Source: Pseudomonas fluorescens (lineage in GTDB: Bacteria; Pseudomonadota; Gammaproteobacteria; Pseudomonadales; Pseudomonadaceae). Taken from it: DNA of 64,000 nucleotides. Numbering within the stretch: position 1 is the first letter of the stretch; every line of letters begins with the position of its first letter. The notes under the pieces are model-generated. The model searched no databases. It was not told where the DNA came from and saw nothing but the letters and a program-made list of their open reading frames with translations. The translations under genes and the position numbers were made by a program. Below are positions 1 through 8,224 of the stretch, one piece after another. Where the stretch lies: assembly GCF_902497625.1 (NCBI RefSeq), contig NZ_CABVGX010000002.1:1-64000 (forward strand), read 5' to 3'.

Positions 1-1
1 G

Positions 2-679
2 GTGTTCGGTGTGGGCCTCAACTACCTCAGCCACCTCAAGCGTCTGGGCAGCGAAGCGCCGGCCCATCCACTGGCTTACATGAAACCCGAGTCAGCGCTG
101 GTGGGTGCCGGTGACGAGATCGATTATTCGCCGCTGACCTGCCAGCTCGACTACGAAGTAGAACTGGTCGCAGTGGTCGGCCGGCCGTTGCTGGACGAGC
201 CGCACGCCAGCGACTGCCTGTTGGGCTACACGATAGGCAATGACATCAGTGCGCGGGATGCCGGCAAACAGATTGGCCGGCTGGACCTGTTGACCCAGAA
301 AGCCATGGACCGCACGACACCGGTCGGCCCCTGGATTGTGACGGCGGATGAGCTGGGTGGTACAGGCCAGCCTGCGCTGGAAATGCGCCTGAGCGTCAAC
401 GATGAAGTGCGCCAGCACGACAACACGCGGCAGATGATTTTCCCTCTGGATGAATTGCTCAACTATCTGGATGCACGCATCAGTCTGCGCCCTGGTGACC
501 TGGTGTTTACCGGTTCCAGCCACGGTGTGGGTCTGGAAACCGGGCGCTTCCTGCGCCCGGGTGATCGGGTAGAAGCGCATATCGATGGCATTGGTCGACT
601 GCGCAATAGCATTGCAGCACTTCGCCGGCTCAGCCCTGCGCGAGCACGCGGGCGACTTGGCCAGCCACTGGCACCGTAA
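2..679 (+). CDS. Fumarylacetoacetate hydrolase (FAH) family protein, 5' truncated by window edge
   Basis: The visible 225 residues form most of an FAH-fold catalytic domain. They open at the conserved GVGLNY segment, so roughly 50-60 N-terminal residues lie outside the window, and the GTG at base 2 is probably not the start. The metal-site acidic residues are visible in DYEVELVAVVG (about residues 50-60) and GNDISARD (about 80-87). FAH-fold enzymes hydrolyse or decarboxylate C-C bonds of acylpyruvate-like ring-cleavage products, or hydrate and isomerise them. The closest relative here is the FAH protein at 14603..15454, which shares the same motif spacing. The downstream MFS gene starts 37 bp later and is probably co-transcribed. 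Exact substrate unknown. Confidence 0.88.
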   Translation: MFGVGLNYLSHLKRLGSEAPAHPLAYMKPESALVGAGDEIDYSPLTCQLDYEVELVAVVGRPLLDEPHASDCLLGYTIGNDISARDAGKQIGRLDLLTQKAMDRTTPVGPWIVTADELGGTGQPALEMRLSVNDEVRQHDNTRQMIFPLDELLNYLDARISLRPGDLVFTGSSHGVGLETGRFLRPGDRVEAHIDGIGRLRNSIAALRRLSPARARGRLGQPLAP

Positions 680-716
680 TCCCCCTGATATTGATCGGCG
701 AAAACGCTGAGGAGTA

Positions 717-2306
717 ATGATGAGCGAGGGTTCGGCGTGGGCGCCGTTTCGCAACAGAGCGTTCCGAGGCTTATGGCTGGCAGCCGCCGTGGTCAATATG
801 GCGATCTGGATGCAGACCGTGGCCGCGGCGTGGATCATGACCACGTTGACGACATCGGCGGTCATGGTCTCCCTGGTGCAGACCGCCGTGACCTTGCCGG
901 TCTTCCTCTTCGCCTTTCCCGGCGGGGTGATCGCCGATCGGGTAGACCGCCGCGGATGGCTGATCATTACCCAGTGCATGATGCTGTTCGCGGCGCTGGT
1001 ACTCTGCCTGTTGGCGTACAGCGCGCATTTGGAAACCTGGGGCCTGCTGGCGTTCACTTTTGTACTGGGCACCGGCAGTGCGCTGGGCATGTCCGCGTGG
1101 ATGGTGACCATGGTCGGCGTGCTGCCGCGCGATCAGGTACCGGCTGCCGTTTCCCTCAACGGAATCTCCATCAACGCGACCCGCGCGTTGGGGCCGGCGC
1201 TGGCCGGCGCGCTTATTGCGTACTGGAACACCACGTCGGTGTTTCTGGTGATAGCCCTGTGCATGTTGGTGGTGCTGATTTTCCTCTTTTCTCTGGCGCG
1301 TAATCCGCCTGCCGCTGGCTTGCCGCCCGAGACCCTGACGGGTGGCATGCGCAGTGGCCTGCGCTACATCCGCCATTCGGCGGTGCTGTTCAGCGCCATG
1401 AAGCAAGTGTTGGTGTTCACCAGCAGTGCGAGCGCTTTGTGGGCGTTGATGCCACTGGTGGCCAAGCAGGAACTGGGCATGGATGCCGGAGGTTATGGCC
1501 TGCTGATGGCATTTCTGGGGGCCGGTGCAGTGCTGGCGGCGCTCTGCTTGCCGCGTTTGTATCGGGTGATGAGCATGCGTCATCTGTTGATGTGCGGCTC
1601 CGTATCGTTCGCCCTGGCAAGCGTGGCCGCCGCGCTGTCGAACAACCGCTACGCGGTCTGCGCAATGATGTTGCTGGCTGGATTCGGCTGGATGGCGGTC
1701 AACGCGACTATTTCCACGGTGGTGCAGACTTACGCCGCCAACTGGGTTCGCGCACGGGTCGCCTCCGTGTATGTACTGATCCTGATGGGCGCGATGGCAG
1801 CCGGGGGCGCGTTATGGGGCGCGTTGGCGCAATACTTGGGGCTAAGCGAAAGCTTGTTGTTATCGGCACTGTTACTGCTGGTGGGTATCGCGCTGACCCG
1901 TAATGATTACGTGGAATTGGGTCAGGAATCCGATTTCGCCGAAGTTCAGGTAACCGACTCCTTGCAGCTGACCGGCAATATTTCCCATTCCGACGGTCCG
2001 GTATCGGTGGAGATCGTCTATCAGGTGACCGAGCCAGAACGTGATGCCTTTCTGACAGCCGTGTACGCGGTCGGCAAGGCGCGACGCCGCAACGGTGCGC
2101 AAAACTGGCGGCTGTACCGCGACATGTCGGCTGATCAACTCTACAGCGAACGCTTCATCGTCGAATCCTGGCTCGATTACTTGCGCCAGCAGGTTCGGGT
2201 AACGCAAGCGGACCATGCCCAGGAGCAGGTTCTTGAGCATTTTCGCCGCGAGGATCTGCAAACCCGCCGTCTGATCTACCAGCCACCGCTGAAACAAACC
2301 ACGTAG
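717..2306 (+). CDS. MFS transporter of the MFS_3 (EntS-like) type with C-terminal soluble domain
   Basis: A 529-residue major facilitator superfamily protein. Residues 1-400 are strongly hydrophobic with about 10-12 membrane spans and the cytoplasmic-loop motif GGVIADRVDRRGW near residue 66. Residues about 400-529 form a hydrophilic tail (YQVTEPERDAFLTAVY, then a Trp/Arg-rich stretch) resembling the antibiotic-biosynthesis-monooxygenase-like tail often fused to MFS_3 transporters. A GAGGAG ribosome site lies just upstream; ATG 717 and ATG 720 are both usable. Its place between an FAH gene and an IclR regulator suggests export or uptake of the pathway substrate or an intermediate, which is inference. 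Confidence 0.87.
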   Translation: MMSEGSAWAPFRNRAFRGLWLAAAVVNMAIWMQTVAAAWIMTTLTTSAVMVSLVQTAVTLPVFLFAFPGGVIADRVDRRGWLIITQCMMLFAALVLCLLAYSAHLETWGLLAFTFVLGTGSALGMSAWMVTMVGVLPRDQVPAAVSLNGISINATRALGPALAGALIAYWNTTSVFLVIALCMLVVLIFLFSLARNPPAAGLPPETLTGGMRSGLRYIRHSAVLFSAMKQVLVFTSSASALWALMPLVAKQELGMDAGGYGLLMAFLGAGAVLAALCLPRLYRVMSMRHLLMCGSVSFALASVAAALSNNRYAVCAMMLLAGFGWMAVNATISTVVQTYAANWVRARVASVYVLILMGAMAAGGALWGALAQYLGLSESLLLSALLLLVGIALTRNDYVELGQESDFAEVQVTDSLQLTGNISHSDGPVSVEIVYQVTEPERDAFLTAVYAVGKARRRNGAQNWRLYRDMSADQLYSERFIVESWLDYLRQQVRVTQADHAQEQVLEHFRREDLQTRRLIYQPPLKQTT

Positions 2307-2342
2307 CTCGAAAATTCCCAGATAAAACTTTTCCGTGCCGAT

Positions 2343-2362
2343 TCATTCTCAGGCTAGAATGA
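2343..2362. promoter_or_regulatory. Candidate IclR operator (inverted repeat)
   Basis: A perfect 7-bp inverted repeat, TCATTCT and AGAATGA, separated by six bases. It lies 28-47 bp upstream of the preferred ATG of the IclR gene. IclR proteins commonly bind short palindromes at their own promoter, so autoregulation is plausible. The arms do not resemble the 25-bp operator found at the other catabolic promoters. Confidence 0.45.
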
Positions 2363-2389
2363 CCGCACTTTAAAGTGACTGGATCGGGC

Positions 2390-3175
2390 ATGGACCTCTC
2401 TGACGTTAACGACACCACCAAAGCGGCCGGCGCGACCATCGTCAAGCCCGTTTCCAATGCAATTCGAATCCTGCGCTACCTCAGTCAGGTGGGCACACCG
2501 GAACGATCGGTGGACATCGCCCGACAACTGAAAATCAATCCCAGCACCTGCTTCAACATCCTGCGCACTCTGGTGCAGGAGGAAGTGGTCGACTTCAGCT
2601 CGATGTCCAAGCGTTACTCTGTAGGCTTGGGGTTGGCACGGCTGGTGGAACAACTGGTGACCCAAGGCCATCGCGTGCAGATGGCGAAACCGCTGTTGCA
2701 GAACCTGGCTGCACGCCAACGGGTGACGATTACACTGTGGCGCAAAATGAGCGCTGACCGCATCGTCATCGTCAGTTCCGCTGCCAGCCCCACCGATGTG
2801 CGCATCGACATGGCCGAAGGTCAACGCTTGCCGATTCTGATGGGCGCCAGCGGTCGCTTGTTCGCCACGCAGATCGACCTTGACGACCCAGAAGTGCAGG
2901 GCAGCTTCGAGACCATTCGCTGGGCTCAGCCACTGCCACTCGAGGTTTACCGGGAGGAAGTCAGAACCGCGGCCGAGCGTGGCTGGGCCTTGGATGACGG
3001 GCATTTTTCCGGGGGCATTCTGGCGATCGCCGCACCGGTCTACTCGCCGTCCAACAGCATCGATTTCACCGTGTCGGCGGTGATGTTCCGTGGGCAGAGG
3101 GACGAAGAGGGCCTTGCCGAACTGGGCAAGGCGCTGATCGAATTCTGCAGTGAAGTGGCCGGCGTGCTGTATTGA
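2390..3175 (+). CDS. IclR family transcriptional regulator
   Basis: About 261 residues, normal IclR length. An N-terminal winged helix-turn-helix occupies about residues 20-80 (NAIRILRYLSQ, SVDIARQLKINPSTCFNILRTL). An IclR effector domain follows, with the GASGRLFATQ stretch near residue 150 and a C-terminal AIAAPVYSP segment. An in-frame GTG at 2375 would add five residues; ATG 2390 is preferred as a better codon, though neither has a strong ribosome site. IclR regulators typically sense aromatic or small-acid effectors and control adjacent catabolic genes. It lies between the MFS gene and the convergent thiolase gene. Which promoters it controls is unknown. Confidence 0.9.
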   Translation: MDLSDVNDTTKAAGATIVKPVSNAIRILRYLSQVGTPERSVDIARQLKINPSTCFNILRTLVQEEVVDFSSMSKRYSVGLGLARLVEQLVTQGHRVQMAKPLLQNLAARQRVTITLWRKMSADRIVIVSSAASPTDVRIDMAEGQRLPILMGASGRLFATQIDLDDPEVQGSFETIRWAQPLPLEVYREEVRTAAERGWALDDGHFSGGILAIAAPVYSPSNSIDFTVSAVMFRGQRDEEGLAELGKALIEFCSEVAGVLY

Positions 3176-3184
3176 GTTTCGCTG

Positions 3185-4375
3185 TTACTCGCGGACGAGC
3201 AGCAGGCTGCCACCCAACGGGCCGCCGCCTGCTGCCACCGTACTGACGGAATGTTCCCTGGTTTGGCGACCCTCGGCGCGGCCCCATAGCTGCAGACAGG
3301 CTTCGTGCACGTAGCCCAGACCGTGGGTGCGCCCGCCGGAGAGTTGCCCGCCGTTGGTATTGATCGGCAAACTGCCTTCCAGCGCGATGCGCGTGCCGCC
3401 CTCCACGAAAGCGCCACTTTGTCCGGTAGGGCACAGGCCCAAGGCTTCCAGCCAGATCAGGGTCAAAATTGAAAATCCGTCATACAACTGCGCCGATCCG
3501 ACGTCCTGCGGGGTGTAGTCGGTGCGCGCCCACATCATCTCGCCGACATCGAAGGCGGCCATCCTTGTCAGCGATATCTGGTCCCAGGACCAAGGCTGAT
3601 TCAACGCCGCGCCCATGGCTTCAATACGGATCGGCTTGTTAGGCTGGTCCTGAGCAATATCGCGCCGTGACAGGACGATGGCGGTGGAGGCATCGCAATG
3701 CACGTCGCAGTCGAACATGCGCAGCGGTGATGAAATCATCCGTGAGGCCATGTAGTCGTCCATGCTCATGGGCGTGCGATACAGTGCTTTGGGGTTGCGC
3801 ATGGCGTTGCGGCGACAGGTCAGGGCGATCTGCGCCAACTGCTCAGGGCGAGTGCCGTATTCATGGAAGTGGCGCTGGGCGTACAACGCCATCAGGTTGA
3901 TGCCCGACTGCACATTGAACGGCGTGAACCATTGCCAGGCATAGCTGCTGTCGCGACCTTGAGTCTTATTGGTGAGGGCGCCTGCCTGCTTGTTGACCAG
4001 GCGCGCCGAGGCTTCGGTAATGGTGCGAAATACCAGGACGTGCTTACACAGTCCCGCCGCAATCGCCATGGCCCCGTTGATGACACCTGTCAGCGGTCCC
4101 GGACCTTCATAGCCGCCACCGAACCAGTTGACGTTAAGCCCAAGTGCACTCTTCAGCGCACTGGGGCCCACCGGCGAAAACGCGTCGCCATTGTTGTTGT
4201 CACCCGGCCAGCACGCGACGCCGTCAATGTCGCTGCGTTGCAGGCCAGCGTCCGCAATGGCTTCGAGGCAGGCATCCAGGGTCAGGCGCATGGCAGATTT
4301 GCTAGAAGGTCGCCCGACTTCCGACTGCCCGATGCCGGTGATGGCTACGTCTTTCTCATAACGATGATCGAACAT
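3185..4375 (-). CDS. Thiolase-like (SCP2/lipid-transfer type) protein, candidate acyl-CoA aldolase subunit
   Basis: A 396-residue thiolase-superfamily protein. It lacks the nucleophilic Cys of true thiolases at the usual site but keeps tyrosines in QLYDGFS (Tyr298) and GLGYVHEA (Tyr355). In Ltp2-type steroid side-chain aldolases, tyrosines rather than Cys do the catalysis. ATG 4375 overlaps the TGA of the upstream DUF35 gene (TGATG), fixing the start ahead of longer in-frame options. Thiolase-like/DUF35 pairs form complexes in steroid side-chain degradation that perform retro-aldol C-C cleavage of 3-hydroxyacyl-CoA or act on enoyl-CoAs. Retro-aldolase activity here is inference; a ketothiolase without the Cys is unlikely. 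Confidence 0.85.
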   Translation of the reverse strand: MFDHRYEKDVAITGIGQSEVGRPSSKSAMRLTLDACLEAIADAGLQRSDIDGVACWPGDNNNGDAFSPVGPSALKSALGLNVNWFGGGYEGPGPLTGVINGAMAIAAGLCKHVLVFRTITEASARLVNKQAGALTNKTQGRDSSYAWQWFTPFNVQSGINLMALYAQRHFHEYGTRPEQLAQIALTCRRNAMRNPKALYRTPMSMDDYMASRMISSPLRMFDCDVHCDASTAIVLSRRDIAQDQPNKPIRIEAMGAALNQPWSWDQISLTRMAAFDVGEMMWARTDYTPQDVGSAQLYDGFSILTLIWLEALGLCPTGQSGAFVEGGTRIALEGSLPINTNGGQLSGGRTHGLGYVHEACLQLWGRAEGRQTREHSVSTVAAGGGPLGGSLLLVRE

Positions 4376-4773
4376 CACTGATCCTTTTCGAACAGAGGCA
4401 ACCACACATCCTCGACATTGAGGAAGCTGACCCGCACTGGCATGTCGATATGCACCTGCGTGACCGGCACGCCTACCACGTTACTCACGAACTGCAAGCC
4501 GGGTTGTTCAACCAGTTCGATGATCGCGACCACGTAGGGCACTTCCAGCTCAGGCGCCCACGGCTGATAGTTGACCGTATAACTGAGCACCTTGCCTTTT
4601 CCGGACACCGCCTGCGCCGCCACATCGAAACTGGCGCAGTGCGGGCAGAGCGGGCCAGGCGGGTGGAAATAGCGGCTGCAGCCAGAACAGCGATGAATCA
4701 GCAGTTCGCCGTGTTGGCCGCCTTGCCAGAAGGCCCGGTTGTCGGCGTTGAGTGCAGGCAGTTTTCTAGGCAT
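4375..4773 (-). CDS. DUF35 zinc-ribbon/OB-fold protein (ChsH2-like partner)
   Basis: About 132 residues. It has an N-terminal helical stretch (NRAFWQGGQHGELLI), a rubredoxin-like zinc ribbon CSGC...CPHC about residues 30-45, and a C-terminal OB fold (GKGKVLSYTVNYQPW, VPYVVAIIELVEQPG). DUF35 proteins bind acyl-CoA and pair with thiolase-like proteins. The start at 4773 is preferred because GGAG sits seven bases upstream and family members begin near MPRKLP; an ATG at 4809 would add 12 residues without a clear ribosome site. Translationally coupled to the downstream thiolase-like gene. Reads away from a promoter carrying a copy of the 25-bp operator. Confidence 0.88.
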   Translation of the reverse strand: MPRKLPALNADNRAFWQGGQHGELLIHRCSGCSRYFHPPGPLCPHCASFDVAAQAVSGKGKVLSYTVNYQPWAPELEVPYVVAIIELVEQPGLQFVSNVVGVPVTQVHIDMPVRVSFLNVEDVWLPLFEKDQ

Positions 4774-4820
4774 CAGCGCTCCGCAAGTGAGTGTTTGACT
4801 TGAAGTCATACGGTATCATT

Positions 4821-4845
4821 TGTACATATTTTCTAAAAGTGTCAT
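4821..4845. promoter_or_regulatory. Candidate regulon operator, copy 1 (DUF35/SDR divergent promoter)
   Basis: A 25-bp imperfect palindrome with arms TGTACATATT and AAAGTGTCAT five bases apart, in the gap between the divergent DUF35 and SDR genes. The right half plus its flank (AAAGTGTC, any base, TATATT) is nearly identical to the copy before the Rieske alpha gene (6661..6685). Regulatory role is inferred from recurrence at other cluster promoters. Confidence 0.6.
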
Positions 4846-4912
4846 ATATTCATCCGAGTGAAGGCGCGAATCGACCGTTCGCGTCGTAAAACAACAATAA
4901 GAGGATGTCGCA

Positions 4913-5614
4913 ATGCTCCAATCATTATTGGACAAGAGGGTAGTCGTCACTGGCGGGTTTGGTGCCCTCGGCAGCGCACTGGGCAAGTTTCTGCTGGCGC
5001 GTGGCGCCCACGTCGCACTACTGGATCGCAGCGAAGCGCCAAGTGCGTTGCTGGACACGGAAAACCTGCTATGCCTGGGTGGCGTCGACCTGACTTCAAG
5101 CGAATCGGCCAGCGCGGCATTCACGCACATTGCAGAGCAGTGGGGCGGTATCGATGGTCTGGTCAATGTCGCGGGCGGCTTCGCCTGGGAAACCGTGGAA
5201 GGCGGCGACTTGCTGACCTGGGATCGGCTCTATCAGATGAATGTGCGCACTGCGGTGGTCAGTTCCCAATCGGCCCTGGCGCACCTGTTGGGTTCCAAAG
5301 CAGGACGCATCGTCAACATCGGTGCGCTGGCCTCGATCAAAGCCGCGACGGGAATGGGCGCTTACGCTGCGTCCAAGGCCGGTGTCGCCCGGTTGACCGA
5401 AGCATTGGCGGAAGAGTTGAAGGACCGTGGCGTAACGGTCAACGCCGTGCTCCCCAGCATTATCGACACCCCGGCCAACCGTGCCGACATGCCCGATGCC
5501 GACAGCAGTCGCTGGGTCACACCAGACGCGTTGGCGGCGGTGGTCGCGTTCCTGTTATCCGATGAAGCCGCAGCGGTCACCGGCGCGCTCGTACCTGTGA
5601 GCGGCCGCGTATGA
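4913..5614 (+). CDS. Short-chain dehydrogenase/reductase (SDR)
   Basis: A 233-residue classical SDR. The glycine-rich nucleotide motif TGGFGALG is near residue 13, NVAGG near 82, and the catalytic YAASK is near 147 with an upstream Ser/Ala-rich strand (IVNIGALAS, where the usual Ser is not obvious). A GAGG ribosome site precedes ATG 4913. The TGA overlaps the ATG of the following FAH gene (ATGA), so the two are translationally coupled. Likely oxidises a hydroxyl or reduces a keto group in the pathway using NAD(P). Substrate unknown. Confidence 0.9.
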   Translation: MLQSLLDKRVVVTGGFGALGSALGKFLLARGAHVALLDRSEAPSALLDTENLLCLGGVDLTSSESASAAFTHIAEQWGGIDGLVNVAGGFAWETVEGGDLLTWDRLYQMNVRTAVVSSQSALAHLLGSKAGRIVNIGALASIKAATGMGAYAASKAGVARLTEALAEELKDRGVTVNAVLPSIIDTPANRADMPDADSSRWVTPDALAAVVAFLLSDEAAAVTGALVPVSGRV

Positions 5615-6609
5615 GGCTGGTGACGTATACCGATGCGGATGGCTTCGACCGCGCCGGGGCCTTGCTCAACCGCGACCAGCAGGTGCTCGATCTGCAAATC
5701 GCCTATCGCTCGCTGGAAGGTCGCGACAGTGTCGCGTTGAGCAGCATTCTTGCCCTGGTAGAGGCGGGTGAGCCGGCGCTGGAGTTGGCCCGTTCATTGG
5801 TAGCCAAGGCACCCTCGGCCGCAGTGCTGGAGCGTGACAGCGTGAAATTGCGCGCACCGATCCAGCCTCCCCCACAGATGCGCGATTGCTCCTGCTTCGA
5901 ATTGCATCTGCGCCAGGCCTTCTCCGCGGCCCGCCGGGCCCGAGCGCTTAGGACCGACGATCCAGAGGCGACGCTGAAAGCAATGAACACGGGCGCCGAC
6001 GACCGGGTGATCGAGACGTTCAACAAGCAGCCCATCTACTACAAGGGCAACCGTTTCGCCGTGGTCGGCATCGACGACGAATTCCAGTGGCCCAGTTTCA
6101 GTCAGGCGATGGATTTCGAACTGGAGTTCGGCTGCTACATCGGCAAGCGCGGCAAAGACATCAGCCGCGAAAACGCCCGTGGGCATATCGTCGGTTACAC
6201 CATCTTCAACGACATGAGTGCTCGTGATGCCCAGGCGCTGGAAATGCCCGGCATGCTCGGCCCGGCTAAAAGCAAGGATTTCGACACCGCCAACATCATG
6301 GGGCCCTGCCTGGTGACCGCTGATGAACTGGGTGACCCCTACGACCTGAATATGGTGGCCAGGGTCAACGGGGAGGAGTGGGGGCGCGGTAATACCCGTG
6401 ACATGCGCTGGAGTTTTGAAGACGTCATAGCCCATGTGTCCCGCTCGGAAACCTTGTACCCCGGCGAGTTTCTAGGCTCCGGCACGGTCGGCAACGGTTG
6501 CGGCCTTGAACAATTGCGTTACTTGAAACCCGGCGATGTGGTTGAGCTGGAGATCGATGGCATTGGTATGCTGCGCACCCAGGTGGGCAAGGCATCAAGC
6601 CAGGCGTGA
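5611..6609 (+). CDS. FAH family hydrolase, long form
   Basis: A 332-residue FAH-fold protein, longer than the other two in this window. It has an N-terminal domain of about 70 residues and an insertion with KQPIYYKGN near 140. The catalytic part includes MDFELEFGCYIG (about 165-176, metal-binding Glu pair), GYTIFNDMSARD (about 193-204) and the C-terminal LKPGDVVELEIDGIG. This arrangement resembles fumarylacetoacetase-like hydrolases acting on larger acylpyruvates. Start overlaps the SDR stop. A 123-bp gap containing an operator separates it from the Rieske gene. Likely cleaves or tautomerises a dioxo intermediate; inferred. Confidence 0.9.
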   Translation: MRLVTYTDADGFDRAGALLNRDQQVLDLQIAYRSLEGRDSVALSSILALVEAGEPALELARSLVAKAPSAAVLERDSVKLRAPIQPPPQMRDCSCFELHLRQAFSAARRARALRTDDPEATLKAMNTGADDRVIETFNKQPIYYKGNRFAVVGIDDEFQWPSFSQAMDFELEFGCYIGKRGKDISRENARGHIVGYTIFNDMSARDAQALEMPGMLGPAKSKDFDTANIMGPCLVTADELGDPYDLNMVARVNGEEWGRGNTRDMRWSFEDVIAHVSRSETLYPGEFLGSGTVGNGCGLEQLRYLKPGDVVELEIDGIGMLRTQVGKASSQA

Positions 6610-6660
6610 CGGTAAAGCCATTGCCGGAAGAATTCGCTTACAAGTGGCCAGTGAATTCTA

Positions 6661-6685
6661 TGTACACAAACAGAGAAAGTGTCTT
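6661..6685. promoter_or_regulatory. Candidate regulon operator, copy 2 (Rieske oxygenase promoter)
   Basis: Arms TGTACACAAA and AAAGTGTCTT five bases apart, ending 47 bp before the Rieske alpha ATG. A GTG inside the right arm opens a longer reading frame for that gene, but a start within the operator is unlikely. Confidence 0.6.
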
Positions 6686-6732
6686 ATATTTCCTCGCGAC
6701 CACTGTCGCGACGCTCTGATCAGGAGGCAATC

Positions 6733-8133
6733 ATGCTAACAACAACAAGCCCCGTATTGTCTGATGGAACCAAGGTCTCAGACCTCATCTACCCTTCAAG
6801 CCGTGAAGTACAAATGCGCGTGTTGTCCGACCGCGAAATTTACGAGCTGGAGATGGAAAAAATCTTCGGCAAGATCTGGGTACTCCTGGGTCACGAGTCG
6901 GAAATCCCCAACTCCGGCGACTTCATGGTCCGGGACCTGGGCTCCGACTCAGTCATCGTTGCCCGTGGCAAAGAGCGCGAGGTGTATGTAAACCTCAATG
7001 TCTGCCCGCACCGCGGCATGCGCATCAGCACTACCGACTGCGGCAACACGCAAATTCACAAATGCATCTATCACGGTTGGGCGTTCCGCCCGAACGGCGA
7101 TTTCGTCGGCTCGCCTGTCGAGCGTGAGTGCATGCACGGCAAGATGTTGCCCAAGGAGGAGCTGGGCCTGAAAAAGGCGCGGGTCACCTTGTATGGCGGC
7201 CTGGTGTTCGCGACCTGGAACATCGATGGGCCATCGTTCGACGAGTTCCTGGGTGATGCCAAGTGGTACTACGACATGCTGTTCTGCCGCTCCGACAAAG
7301 GCATGGAAGTGCTCGGCCCACCGCAGCGCTTCATCGTCAACGCCAACTGGAAAACGGCGGGCGAGCAATCGGCGGCCGACGGTTTCCACACGCTGACCCT
7401 GCACCGCTGGTTGGGTGAAGTCGGCAACTATGCCAAGAAAGGTGAGGGCGAAACCGCCGACCTCAGCCCGGAAATGATCGGCGTCGAAATCAGCTCGCCG
7501 CACGGCCATGCCCTGCGCTGCATTGATCTGGCGCGCAAGATCAAACGTCTGACCGGCCTCGATCCTGCAGAGTTGACGGTGCAGGAAAAACTCGAAGCCT
7601 TGCCGCCGGCCGGCATGACTGCCGACATGGTCGAGCAGCTGGCTCGCAACCTGACCGAAGATCAGCTGAAAGTGCTCACCAGCATGCCGCCGCAAGTCGG
7701 CGGGATGTTCCCGAACATCCTTTTCGGCTTCGTCTACATTCCACAGCCAGACGGCACTGTGGTCGGCTCGATGACGCTGCACGCTTACGTACCGCAAGGG
7801 CCGGACAAGCTTGAGTTCGTCAACTGGGTGTTTGCCGAGAAAGACGCTTCCCCGGAGCTGCGCGACAAAATGCTCAAGCAGACCATCCAGCTGTTCGGCA
7901 CCTCCGGCATGGTGGAGCAGGATGACTCCGATACCTGGCCGCACATGACCCTGGCCGCCAAAGGCGCGATGGGCCGCAAGAGCACCATGAAATACCAGGC
8001 AGTCTTCGAAACAGGCGCGCCGGAAGGCTGGCCCGGCCCGGGCATCGTCAACGAAGGCTTCACCAAGGACGATACCCAGTGGCACTGGTGGTTGTACTGG
8101 CACGAGCTGATGACAGCTTCGGACGACAAGTAA
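6733..8133 (+). CDS. Rieske non-heme iron oxygenase, alpha (catalytic) subunit
   Basis: A 466-residue ring-hydroxylating oxygenase large subunit. The Rieske [2Fe-2S] ligands Cys91, His93, Cys111 and His114 are visible (CPHRG and CIYHGW). The mononuclear iron site shows Asp216 with His219 and His224, and a third-ligand Asp lies in EQDDSDTW near residue 400. The start is fixed by a perfect AGGAGG five bases before ATG 6733; a GTG at 6679 would lie inside the operator. The beta subunit follows 91 bp downstream. Family members insert O2 into aromatic or alicyclic rings, taking electrons from a ferredoxin and reductase; neither partner is in this window. Probably the first oxidative step, with substrate unknown. 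Confidence 0.93.
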   Translation: MLTTTSPVLSDGTKVSDLIYPSSREVQMRVLSDREIYELEMEKIFGKIWVLLGHESEIPNSGDFMVRDLGSDSVIVARGKEREVYVNLNVCPHRGMRISTTDCGNTQIHKCIYHGWAFRPNGDFVGSPVERECMHGKMLPKEELGLKKARVTLYGGLVFATWNIDGPSFDEFLGDAKWYYDMLFCRSDKGMEVLGPPQRFIVNANWKTAGEQSAADGFHTLTLHRWLGEVGNYAKKGEGETADLSPEMIGVEISSPHGHALRCIDLARKIKRLTGLDPAELTVQEKLEALPPAGMTADMVEQLARNLTEDQLKVLTSMPPQVGGMFPNILFGFVYIPQPDGTVVGSMTLHAYVPQGPDKLEFVNWVFAEKDASPELRDKMLKQTIQLFGTSGMVEQDDSDTWPHMTLAAKGAMGRKSTMKYQAVFETGAPEGWPGPGIVNEGFTKDDTQWHWWLYWHELMTASDDK

Positions 8134-8224
8134 CAACTTCGTTCGGGCCTCGTTCGACTGCGGTTCTCAGGGGCCGCTTTCGCCAGCAACCGCATTAACA
8201 AGAATAACAGTGAGGGAATGACTC

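Noticed and set aside
92..1111. Long minus-strand open frame opposite the FAH and MFS genes
   Set aside because: It is a shadow frame in high-GC coding sequence, with no ribosome site and no family pattern.
5794..6435. Minus-strand frame opposite the long FAH gene
   Set aside because: No family pattern and fully overlapped by a strongly supported gene.
6949..8136. 395-codon minus-strand frame opposite the Rieske alpha gene
   Set aside because: It is the reverse-strand shadow of a gene with clear Rieske and iron-site motifs.
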